A stretch of DNA of 64,000 nt from Brachypterus glaber (lineage: Eukaryota; Arthropoda; Insecta; Coleoptera; Kateretidae): NCBI GenBank assembly GCA_958510825.1, contig OY294049.1, forward strand, positions 28,514,620 to 28,578,619, in the 5' to 3' direction. Positions within the stretch are counted from its first letter, which is position 1. Every line of letters starts with the position of its first letter. The notes under the pieces were generated by a model, which was given only the letters and a program-made list of their open reading frames with translations, was not told the DNA's origin and did not search any database. A program made the translations under genes and the position numbers. Below, piece by piece: positions 11,865-23,000 of this stretch.

Positions 11865-13605
11865 GAACATAATATCTATACAATAATAATATATTTATTG
11901 CCCAACAGACTAACCAATTACAGGACAATTAAATTTAAAACTAAATAACAAAAATTCTATTTATAAAAGATGAGAAAAAAAAATTAAAAAATAATTAAAC
12001 ACAATTAAGCTAATTAAGCGGCCAAATGAGTAAAATAATAACATTTTTAAAACTATCAAAATTTATATCACAATCATAACAATATTCACAGTAGTATGCT
12101 GCATTAGTTCTTGCATTGGTGTTGTAAAAAGGTAATGAATTCCTTGGATTTCTTGGAATTCTAAGATTTAACTGACTTAAAATGAAAGAAGAATCTATTT
12201 TATTATGTAGTAAGTTATATAAAAATTTAATACTTGATATTATCCTACGAGTTTCAAGTGAGTTAAAATTGAATTGAGATAATAGTATATTATAATCACA
12301 GTGTCTCACTGGATATGAGCCGGAGACCCTAAGATATATAACTTTAAATACCTTTTTTGCACTCTTTCAAGCTGCTGTTTGTGAGACTGGTAGTAGGGTG
12401 ACCAGACAATACCACAGTACTCCATTCTAGAACGTACAAAAGAGTTGTACAGTGTTTTAAGTGCAAGTTCATTGTTAAACTCCTTACAGTTTCGAATAAT
12501 GTAACCAACAGTTTTCATTGAAGATGAAGAGATATAATTAATGTGCTCTTTAAATGAAAAATCACTTGAAAAGATAACGCCCAGATCTTTAAAGCTGTAA
12601 ATTCTTTCTAGAGTTATAGAGTTTATTGCATAATCAAATACGACAGGTTTTTTTTGCGAGTGTAAGTCATAACATTGCATTTTGAGATATTCAATTCCAG
12701 GTTATTTAATGTGCACCACCTGTTTAATTCATTGAGGATTGTTTGAAGTCTAATGCAATCATTTATGTCGGTAATTTGTAGCATAAGTTTTAAATCATCT
12801 GCAAAAAAAAGAAATAGACATTGAATAAATCCAGACAGATCATTTATGAATAATAGGAATAATAGGGGTCCAAGGTTAGACCCTTGAGGACTCCCGACTT
12901 AGCTAAAAATAGGTATGATTTAAAACCATTGTAAAACACGTATAAAAACCTATCAGATAAGTATGAAATAAAAAGCTTTAAGAGAGGATTGCTAAAGCCA
13001 AACAATGACAATTTATGGACAATAAGTGGGTGATCGATACGATCAAAGGCCTTTGATATATCCGCATACACCACATCTACCTGTCCTCTATTGTCAACTA
13101 CATTGGAAACATAATTAGAGAATTGAACAAGATTAGTGACAGTAGAGCGGTTTTCCATAAAACCGTGCTGATTGATTGAAATCATGTTTTTTACCAACGG
13201 ATAGATGCGGCATACAAACACATTTCCCAAACCTTTGAGAAGTTGCATAAAATGGTTATTGGACGATAGTTGGAAATAACGATGGGTCGCCTTTTTTAAA
13301 GATAGGGCACACCTTTCCAAATTTCCAAATATTTGGAAAAACAGATTTTTTTAATATTAAATTAAAAAGTATTAAGAGCGGGTAAATAAAAATATCTGCA
13401 CAATCTTTCAACAAATAGCTGGGTATGTCATCATATCCTGCTGTAGATTTGTTGGGCAGTTTACTTAATGCTGATTGAATGTCTTCTACAGTGAATGAAT
13501 TAACATTAATATTTTGGGAGTTAAACATTTGTTGTGGTATTCGAGATTTATTTCGTTTTAAGTTAGCGAATTTCCAAAATCCAATCAAATTGGAGTTGGT
13601 ACTAA
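11865..13605 (-). mobile_element. CR1-like non-LTR retrotransposon fragment
   Basis: Four overlapping minus-strand frames give one RT: LSKLPNKSTAGYDDIPSYLL (about 13450), GFMENRSTVTNLVQF (about 13150), VDVVYADISKAFDRIDH (about 13060), then after a shift near 12895 PQGSNLGPLLFLLFINDL and FFADDLKLM (about 12800), then the connection region to 12010. The catalytic FADD is intact, but at least three frameshifts make it dead. No endonuclease is seen, so it is 5'-truncated. The 3' end is near CAATAATAATATATTTATTG at 11881. Confidence 0.85.
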
Positions 13606-14129
13606 GTTAGAGCCTTTTTGTGATAATTTTCTAACATAAAATTAGTAGATGGAGTTAAGCTAATTTAAAACTATTTCAAATTTTTTAAATATCTCAACAG
13701 ACTTGATTAAAAAATGAGTTTTGTCAATTTTAATTTTAAATATCTTAGAAACAAATGAAAATAAAAACAAACATATTTTACAAAATAGCTTAAAAAAAAA
13801 CTTTTAATGTCCGTAATAAAAATTAAACATGCACTAAAAAATATATAAAAACAAATGAAAATCTAATTCTCTTAAAAAGCGCCCCGAGGATTTTTTTCTT
13901 TTTGCTTCTGAAATAATCCGGGGATTACATTCCTGAATAAAAGTTAGTCCAAGCTCGCCGTGATAGGTACTCTTTTTTTTAATAATTTGGTTCTATAGAC
14001 ATAAAGATCATATAAGGCAGAAATAAAAAAAATCTATCCAGCGCTTTTTAGTGATTTATTTGGCGGATATTCCATTTTTATTGCAGCACGATAGAGCTTA
14101 TTTTTCTGAGGAGCTATCTTTCCCATTTT

Positions 14130-14590
14130 TTTTTCTATCTTTAACTGATGTTTAGCAGGGAAGGCGCGAAGGGGGGAGCTAGCCCCCAAACACTCTTGAG
14201 TTGGGAAAATGTACTACTAAAATTGAGTGGTAGAGTTCGGAAAATTGCAGTACGGTTGAAAAAATTGACTGGTAGAGTTGGAAAATTTGTAGAGATGAGG
14301 CCTATTTTTTTTAGTTATCAAAAAGTTTTGGCAGGGGTAGAGAAGTTGGGAAAATTGAGTGGTAGAGTTGGTAAACTTGGAGGGGTGTATCTTTTTTTTA
14401 AGCCAACAAGATCTTTTAGTTTAGGTGGTTGGTAAAGGTGTTAACTTTTCTTTTAGTCATGCAAATTTGTCTGGGGTAGAGTGACTCGCAACTCTACCGT
14501 AGAGTTGCGAAATTTGAAGAGGTGAGGACCTTTTTTTTAATCACCAAAATTTATCATGGGTAGAGTTGGGAAATTTTTAACATTTAGTTG
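14130..14590. repeat. Degenerate minisatellite (GAGTTGGGAAAATTGAGTGG)
   Basis: The motif GGTAGAGTTGGxAAATTTG recurs about eight times at irregular spacing with intervening AGATGAGGxCC and TTTTTTTAAxxxxCxAAAA blocks. A 95-codon frame at 14148-14435 is only the translated repeat (GRVGK, LSGRVRK) and I do not call it a gene. Confidence 0.6.
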
Positions 14591-15362
14591 GGAACATAAT
14601 ATCATAACAATCATGAAACAAGTTTGTTCAGAAAAATAAGCTTTATCGACTGATAAAAATTCAATTCATATTTTTAAAGAGTAGAATTTTTCAGCATTTA
14701 AAAATGCTGAAAAGGGTTATAATTTATATATAAGTTATATTATTACCTGTTGATATGAGGCATGCTTGGACTAATGTGATGCAAATTAATTTTATTTTTA
14801 CAGTTTACTTGTAAAGATAATTCAGACTGGGAGTTATAACATTTTTCGGGGCGAACCGCAGCAGATCTTCTAAATCTTGGATCGACTGGTCCTTGAAATT
14901 TGGTTCTCTGAGTCGATGTTCTCGATGTCTTATTATTGGCGAGATTGTTTGCAATTATGGTTTTTATGCTGCTACGTTTTAATAATCTATAATGATTACG
15001 ACTAATAGAAGTTATTTTAATTACGAATCTTCAAGTATTACTTACTCTTGGTCATATCTTAAACCCTCGTTCCGTAGAGAAGTTGAGTATTTGGTGCTTT
15101 TTTGTGACTTTACCCTAAAATAAAATATAAGTTTTCTGGCAATGCATATAAATTGGTACTTACGATTTGTTTATATCCGTATTCTCCCGCAAATCAAGGT
15201 ATTCATCGTTTACTAAAAAATTAACTATTTACAGGAGCAAAAGATATAAAAAATTGGATATTTACTTACGAATAACTCTTGGAGAATCTGGCATTATATA
15301 TTATGAAAAAAATTGTTTATGCATAATAAAAATAAAATGAAAGGCACTGTCAATTTATTTTA
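14591..15362. other. Intergenic spacer, nothing recognised
   Basis: Less AT-rich around 14830-14960 (TTTTTCGGGGCGAACCGCAGC). I looked for an exon there and found only short frames without splice support. Confidence 0.5.
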
Positions 15363-15365
15363 CCT

Positions 15366-15521
15366 TTTCTGACATATTTAAAAAATATCAGGGTTGGACT
15401 TTTTCTAAACCAAATTTCTGAAAAAAAAAATAATTTTGTAAAGTTTCTGACATATTTAAAAAATATCAGGGTTGGACTTTTTCTAAATCCAATTTCTGAA
15501 AAAAAAAACATTTTTGTAAAG
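15366..15521. repeat. Tandem duplication (78-bp period)
   Basis: TCTGACATATTTAAAAAATA followed by TCAGGGTTGGACTTTTTCTAA and TTTCTGAAAAAAAAAA occurs twice. The copies are almost identical. Confidence 0.9.
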
Positions 15522-15914
15522 TTTCCAGTGGAAACTTTAATATATAAATATATATATAAATATATTTCGGTAAGTCCTTAAAAGTGAGAGTTGCCTAAGT
15601 CCATTTGCACTTGGGTGCTGTTTTCTCAAAAAACTCGAGCAAGATCTTGCTTTTAGCATTATGTTACAGAGTCTGTATGTCTGTAATACAGGCAGGCGCG
15701 GATCCAAAGGTGGGGAGCAACAGGGGGCAATCCCCCTCCAGAGTCAAGCAAATAGTTTGGTTTTTATTTTTTTTTCAAGACAGATAAATAGCTAAGCATT
15801 TAAATGCAAGTATTATATGGATAATGAACTAAAATTTTATCAATTTTTTCTTCTCAGAAAAAATTTCATTTAAAAAAATTATTTCACAAGCATTAAAAAT
15901 AGGAATTTGCTCCA

Positions 15915-16080
15915 ATAAAAATTTTAATGCTGCAGGGCGATTCAACAACAAAAAGTATGAAAAAGTTACCATCCAAAAATTATGGTTGGACCTACAGTGT
16001 CATTAAAAAAGTGTAAAAAATAAACTAAAAACAATAAGGTGACAACGGCCCCGCGATTTGCACGCCCCTGGTTAAAGTTA
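15915..16080. repeat. Diverged solo fragment of foldback family A
   Basis: AAAATTTTAATGCTGCAGGGCG matches the loop-proximal arm of foldback A near 1295-1318. GCGATTTGCACGCCCCTGGTT matches GTTTCGCACACTCCTGGTTT at 3540. The rest is heavily mutated. Confidence 0.5.
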
Positions 16081-16455
16081 CTATAGGAGGATTATATTTA
16101 GTACATGTTATTGTATTTTATAAGGTTCCAGCATAGCGTTTTTTAAACAATTTTTACTGGGCCCATTTTTAGTAAAAAAGCCCCATATTAACAAGAAAGT
16201 CGGGCGGGGCCAGTGAGCAATTAATATTTTTTGGCATTAAAAAGCCCGTTTTTAGCAAAAAATGCCCATTTTGACTTTTTTACAAGAAAGGCTTCCAGTG
16301 ACGGTATATGGGTATACACTGTGATAGGCTTAGGCCTACATAGCTATTTATCCATTCTAATACACAACTATACGTTAAGAAACGCCATGGGTTCAAGACA
16401 TATTTAATAAAAGCCTTATTTTGGATGGTCCCTTAGGAGTGCCGTAGTTCATTAA
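16081..16455. other. Spacer, nothing recognised
   Basis: Contains two similar short blocks (GCCCATTTTTAGTAAAAAAGCCCC near 16160 and GCCCGTTTTTAGC near 16243). No gene. Confidence 0.45.
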
Positions 16456-18092
16456 TATATAGCGTTATTCTTTTAAACGGTACACCCCCTAAACTTTTAA
16501 AGGGATGAGATATAAAATTCAAATTTGAATTTGCAATATTTTTTAATTTTTTTTATTCGGTAAGGTGGCGCCAGGAGTGTAGTGGGGGACAAAATTTTAA
16601 ATGACAACGTGGGTCTTGTGATATATCATTTTAAAGAGATTAAAATTTCCATTTGGTTGTACAGGAGCGATTATTTCACACTATATATTCCAAGCTATGC
16701 GCATGCCTGAGAAATATCTGTTTTATAGGTTATGTTTATGGTCATTGGACGAGAAAGCATTACAGACAAAAATTCATATATCAGAGTATTACAGCATTAA
16801 ACAATGTTTTATGTTATATATCAGAGTATACTGTGCGGTCCAAAAGTCACCTCCTCAGCAAACTACCAAACCATTATTAACGTAAACCAACGCCTTCCAT
16901 TAAAAAAAAAAACACCAAACCAGCAAACTACCAAACCAAAACATTGTTAACGTAAACCAACGCCTCTCATTAAAAAAAAAAACATACCAAACCAAACCAT
17001 TGTTAACGAAAACCAACGCCTCCCATTAAAAAAAAAACACCAAACCAGCAAACTACCAAACTACTACTACCAGTACACTAGTTTTTTTGTTAGAATATAT
17101 ATCAAAATATTGTTAAAATACTCAAGAATTTCTGTTTGATTTTTTTAATGGGGGATTTGGTTTACGTTAACAATGGTTTGGTTTGGTAGTTTGCTGGTTT
17201 GGTGTTTTTTTTTTAATGGGAGGCGTTGGTTTACGTTAACAATGGTTTGGTTTGGTGTTTTTTTTTTAATGGAAGGCGTTGGTTAACGTTAATAATGGTT
17301 TGGTTTGGTAGTTTGCTGGTTTGGTGTTTTTTTTTTTTTTTAATGGGAGGCATTTTTCAGATACGATATTTTAGAATTTAGAAGGCGATATATTTTAAGA
17401 ATCAAATAGGATTATAACTAGGCTAAATAATTTAGCTTTAGCTAATTAAAAAATAAATGCTTGTCTGGTGTAACAATATGCATAAAAAAAGTAGATATTT
17501 TTGTAAAATTCTGCAAAAGAATGTTTCATAACCTTCAAATAATTTTAGGCATACATCAAAACAGAATCAGTGCGCATGCGCTGGATTCTCCTCAGGCATG
17601 CGCATAGCTTGGAATATATAGTGTGAAATAATCGCTCCTGGTTGTACTAGTTATTTTTTTAAATATTTTTTTTCTTTAAAATCATTCAAATTTTTTATAT
17701 TTTGTGCATAATTAAAAATTTTACATGAATACAACTTGTATTCATTATTGGACTTTTTGTGCAAAATTTCCAACAATTTTTAAAAAATATTAAAAAATTA
17801 TCAATTTTAAAGAATTAGTTAAATAAATTAAAAAATAAATGGTTAAGCAGTTAAACTCGGGTTAAACAGAGAACTTTAAGCTCTGTAAAATGATGTCTCA
17901 AAAGACCTAGGCCTAGCTAGGGTGCCATTTAAAATACTGTCCCCGACCGCCCCCCTATCGAATAAAAAAATTTAAAAAAATTGGTGTTTGTTTTTTGTTG
18001 TGTGATATATACACTTCAAATGTAGAGTTTATATCACATCCCGTTCAAAAGTTACGTGGGGTGTACCATTTAAAAGAATAACCCTGTATACA
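16456..18092. mobile_element. Outer foldback element with nested palindromic element
   Basis: The left arm starts GTTATTCTTTTAAACGGTACACCC and includes TTTTTTTTATTCGGTAAGGTG and TTTAAATGACAACGTGGGTC. The right arm ends GGGTGTACCATTTAAAAGAATAACCC followed by TGTATA. Arms are about 200 bp and diverged. The element at 16662-17640 sits between them. Confidence 0.75.
16662..17640. mobile_element. Nested palindromic transposon with 6-bp target duplication
   Basis: Perfect 50-bp inverted ends start CAGGAGCGATTATTTCACAC. GTTGTA directly precedes (16656-16661) and follows (17641-17646) the element, a 6-bp target-site duplication. The interior is itself a foldback. About three tandem ~65-bp units at 16868-17075 (CCAAACCAGCAAACTACCAA; AACGTAAACCAACGCC) face inverted units at 17150-17345. 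Identical ends imply recent movement. No transposase is present. The superfamily is open; 6-bp duplications occur in several DNA-transposon groups. Confidence 0.85.
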
Positions 18093-18420
18093 TGTATAAA
18101 GGACCAACCTAAAGATTTTTTTTCATATTTTTGAGTGTATAATCAGCATTTAAATTTAATTACTCTATAAAACACCAACAAAATCTACATTGCAGAACCT
18201 ACAATGTAGATAAATAAAACAAGAATATAAAAAAATCTATGTATTTTTCATTAGTTAAACATTATAAAATAATTTAATAGTAAATAAAGTACATATTAGA
18301 CTGGGTAATACGAGGTTTATTTTTTCCATTTTCAGTAATCAAGACAAAAATGCACTAGGAAAACAGTAAAGCGAAAAAAAATTCTTGGGTTTCACTTAGC
18401 GTTAACTACCGAGATATATA

Positions 18421-19795
18421 CAGGGCCGTAACTGGGGAAAGCGCAAAGGAAGCTGAGCACCACTTGCCTTGGTTTGAGCCCCTGACGTTTTACAATAAAA
18501 AATATGGTGATCCAAGTGCGTTAAAATAAAACTTATTCAGTTTTTTTAAAAAGAATTCTTTCTAAAAAAATGCCTGCGGCGTTGTAGATTACAATTAATG
18601 TAATCACAATCACAGAAAAGCCTTTGTACCAGTCAAATATTAAACTGAAATATTTATCATTGGAAAATTGTAAAATAATTAGTATTTGAAAAATTACTCA
18701 GTATTTTTGCTTATTTTAAATAATTACTAAAAATGTAATCACAGTCTAGTTAAAATTTATAAACCCTGCTCGGGACGAGGTATTCCTTTACTGGGGGCTC
18801 TCAGAACCTAGAACTTTAAAAAACTAATTTTTAAAGTAAATAAGCACTTAAAACTATAATTTACTAACCGATCTGTCATGTCCATGCTATTATTGGAAGG
18901 CGAGCTATACGCTTTAAACATAAAAAAAAAATTGAAAAAAAAAACTTTTTCGAAAAAACAAATATGTTTACACGTTGACTACCCAAGTAACACAGTAGCT
19001 ATAAAGTATCTATTACCGCTCTTTCGCAACAAAATTACAGCCATGTGGCTGAAAATTTGCTCCGAAAGAGCGGTGAGAGATACTTTACAGCTTCTGTGTT
19101 ACTTGGGTACCACGAGTCACCGGCGACTCCCAATATTTTTTCCACGTGTGTCACCGGTGACTCTCAGTAGCATTGTCAGTGGGCCGCGGAAATATTGGTG
19201 GAAAAGTGGTGAAAAAATGATTTATTAATATTTTATTCTTAGAGATTTTGAATAAACTGGAGCTGTAATGTTATATTTTATTCAGGTTAGATTTAAAAAT
19301 TCAGGATGTATAGAACACTGTATTATCTGCCATCAAACAAAAGATATTATTGTAATTGCTGCGCAAGTGACATATATTGAGAGTTACAGGTGACCCTTAT
19401 GGTATGTATTAGATACCTCTATACCAAGGAGTCACAGACTCCCAGACTTTTTTTGGGCAAAAATATTTTTAGTGTGAAATTTACCCAAAAACGTATATTA
19501 TACTTGAAATTGTCAAGAAAATTAGTAAAATTAAATGTCAAGATCCGCACCCCTTATGGGTGGTAGATAAGGTTTTAAAACAAGAAATGTTAAAAAAATG
19601 TTAATTTTTTTAGCAATTTTTTTTTCGTGTTCCAAATGACATGACGTGTCCAGTTATTAGTAAAATATAGTTTAAAAAATCGTTTTTAAAATTTTAATTT
19701 TTGGGAGCCCCCGGTTAATGAATACCTCAATCTGAGCTCTATTTATAAAACATGGCAAAGGCTTAACCCCTTAGATTTTTTCTGGTTACGGCCCT
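18421..19795. mobile_element. hAT-like foldback element
   Basis: Ends CAGGGCCGTAACTGG and CTGGTTACGGCCCTG are inverted copies of the form common in hAT elements. A second inverted block lies inside (GGTATTCCTTTACTGGGGGC at 18779 and GGGAGCCCCCGGTTAATGAA at 19704). Flanks GATATATA and GATTTAAA are similar but not identical, so an 8-bp duplication is possible only if mutated. The interior contains the MITE at 18982-19107 and direct GTCACCGGxGACTC motifs near 19115 and 19148. Confidence 0.65.
18982..19107. mobile_element. Mariner-type MITE with TA duplication
   Basis: Near-perfect inverted ends start CCCAAGTAACACAG, continuing through AAGTATCTATTACCGCTCTTTCG. Both sides are flanked by TA. At 126 bp it is essentially one hairpin. 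TA duplication and size suggest mobilisation by a Tc1/mariner transposase. Confidence 0.8.
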
Positions 19796-20004
19796 GGATT
19801 TAAAACTTTATCATTGATAAATTATCAATCACTTTCTTTAAAACAACTTGAGATAAAAGGGCAGACTGCTATCGGGATTTATAAATACGGTAGTTAGCGC
19901 TATGTCTAAACGTAGTCTTTGTATAACAATATTTAGCACAAAAACTAATTCAAACTTAACATTAACACATACACACAATACAATATTGCATTCATATAAA
20001 ATAA

Positions 20005-23000
20005 CTAAAACACGCCTTTCTTTTTCATTAAAGATTTTGTATCCACCCTTTTTACCCTAGATGGATCATACAACATTTGATTTCTGAAATCTTTAGGATG
20101 GAAACTTGTTTTTGATTCAGTTTTTTCCCTTTTTGTCACCATACTTGATGACGGTTTAATTACAGCTGCCTCACAAATCCAAGAACTGTCCATATCACAC
20201 AAAGATTCACTAGGTTTGAGGAGCCTCTTTGGCCTATTAGCCAAGTCCTCATTTATTAACTGGTTCATCAATCCGAACGTCTGTTTGTGTAAATCAGTCT
20301 TATTATACTTCTTTTGAGCTACATGCTTGTCTATATTCCTTTTAGCATTTTTAAATGGATCTATTTTCTTATTATCTTTCTTTTTCTTCTTTTTAGGAAC
20401 TTTTATTATTTCTAAACTTTTGCTTAAACGTTTACGATTTTTTAGGGAAACTTCTGGTTCTAAATCTAGTTCAGAAATATTATCAACAGAAAGACTAAGT
20501 CTAAGAGTTTTCTCTTTGCCTATTTTCTCGATACTACTAAACACTGAGTCGGTATCTTCACTTTTCTTAGTACTACTAAACACCGAGTCGTTAAGTTCAC
20601 TACAAATATCGCTTTTAGATACATTTAACTTTTCTATGCCAGATTCAGCCTTATAAGAATTATTATTAAGTGGAGAATTCAACTCTGTTTCTTCTATATT
20701 CTCTGGTTCTCTTTGGGCACTAGCATCATATTCTATTGATAAATTAAGAGAAATTTCTCCTTTTTTAACTGTATTATAAAAAGATTGAACTACCATGTTA
20801 ATTTTTTCACCAAGACCTGCATCCATGATTTCATCCACCTTGATGTTTTCCTGTATTGTAATTGAAGAAGAACGACGTTTTTGCAATGGAGTAAAATTAC
20901 TACTACCTGAATTGGGAGAATTAACCAGACTGTTTTTTTTAACTGGCGAATGATACTTTTCTTTAACTTTTTCTTCTAATTTACCAATTTCTTCTTCCCC
21001 CTCATCTACATCTATAATTATAACCGAGTCATTCGACGCTTTATTCTGTAATTTTGATTTATCTATAAATTCATTTTCATCAACGTCATCATCACACACT
21101 TTAATTATTCTTGATTTCTTAGGTTTTTCTTTAACTTTCTTTTCTTTTTTAGGTATTCTTATTATATCACCTTCTGAATCACTGATTTCAATAATGCGAG
21201 ATTTGGGTTTCTTCTTTTCGTCATTGAGGTCGTATTCATCTCCACTTAGGAGTTCATTTTCATGCTCATCGTCACAGATAAATGAATCGTTGCTATCATA
21301 ATCTTCATCTGTGTCAGCTTCATCAGACTCCGAGCTATGAAGAGATTCGCCATCTTCTATTATATCGTTACTTCCTTCCGAGGGCGTATCTTCTTCGCCT
21401 TCCATTGCCATAGTGTCAATAAAGCCGTCTTCTTCCACTTCCCCATCGCTAACGTCGGATTCTTCCTTTTCAGAAGTTGAAACCTCATCAATACTTTCTT
21501 CGTCCTCAAACTGATCTAGCCTGGAACTTAAAAAATCATCCAATTGTTTGTTTGCAATTTCCTCAAGTTCTTCAAATTTTCCGCTTCTGCGTCCAGAATT
21601 CTTTAATTGGGATGTTTCTCTATCTGATTCTTCAGTTTTACTTTTATTGACACTCTTGCAGGGACTTGAAGCTTTTGATATTATTTCTTCTGCAGTTTTA
21701 CTTTTATTAATACTTTTACGGGGAGTGGGAATTTTTGATGATGTTAAATTTTCTTCGTTGACTTCGTCAACAAAACTATCCTCTAGAGCATGTTCAGATG
21801 CAGGTTTATTTTCTGCTAAACTTTTTCTCTTAGCAGAAATATCTTTATTTTTTTCATTGGCCATTTCTTCATTATTTAAGCTTTTTCTAAGTCTTTTTCT
21901 GCCTAAAGACGAGTTATTAGTTTTATTACCTTCCTCTTCATTATTTATACTTTTTCTTAAACTTTTACGTTTTAAAGAATCTTTTATTTGTTCGTCTTTA
22001 ACAATGTCTTTGTCACATTCAGTTTCATGTTCATCCACTATTCTTTCAGCATCTTTATTTGCCTCCAAGCTCTTTTTTAAACTTTTTCTTTTAACTGACT
22101 CTTTCACAATTGTATCTTCAACAAAATCGTTTTCATTTCCAGTAGATTTATTACTTTTATTTTCAACCAAGACCTTTACTTTGTCTGGAGATATTAAGAA
22201 TGTGAAACTTGGACGTTTTTTATTTGGACTCTTTGTGTTTAAATATGTATCAATGGCAGATTCATCTTTACCTACGCTTTTTCTTGTATTTTTGTTTTTC
22301 GATAATTCATCAGATTCATCAACAGTAACAGAAATATTTTCAACTATCTCTTTATCTATAACTTTCTCTTTATCCGCGATGTTTATCAAACTTGTTTGTT
22401 TAGATGATTTATTGCTTTTAATTTTTCCATCTGAAGCTTTATTTAGGGAGTTTATTATACTTTTATGTTTTGAAGACTTTGAATTTTCATAATATTCATC
22501 ATCATCATCGGTAGATTCACTTATTTCTTTACCTTCAACGATATCTCCAGTTGTATCTTTTTTATCGACACTCTTTCTTAAACTTTTTCGTGACGACGAT
22601 AAATCTTCAAAAGAATCTTCATTGTCAGTAAATTCGATTTCTTTATCTTCCATCATAGGTTTAACTTTCTCAGATTTTTTTAAACTTTTCCGTTTATATG
22701 AAAGATCCTTGAAGGAAACTTCTTTATCGTTGGTATCGACTTCATCATCACTCATAGGCTCAACTTCATTATTTACAGACTTTCTTAGACTTTTCCGATT
22801 TGATGAATGATCTTCAGTTTGCATTTCTTCATTAACATCATCGGCATTGTTTATATCTTTACTTATGTTATTTTTTAAACTTTTTCTTGTTTTATTATTA
22901 TCATCAATTAAATAGGTATTACTTAAACTTTTTCTATCTGTTAATTTATCCTTATCATGAACTACATATGTATTACTTCTTCTTCTTAAGCTTTCTCTTC

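Larger units (their letters stand above)
11190..13970. mobile_element. Foldback element interrupted or filled by a CR1-like RT
   Basis: Left arm motifs CACGGCGACCTAGGACTAAC, AATCCTCGGGCGCTTTTTAAG and TTTTATGTTAGAAAATTACG return as reverse complements at about 13620-13965. The left arm holds one extra tandem unit relative to the right arm. The 1.7 kb between the arms is a CR1-like retrotransposon. Confidence 0.8.

Noticed and set aside
14148..14435. 95-codon frame with GRVGK repeats
   Set aside because: It translates a minisatellite; no initiation context, splice support or family likeness.
16653..16885. Two short plus-strand frames at the start of the nested palindromic element
   Set aside because: They read terminal-repeat and subterminal sequence and do not resemble a transposase.
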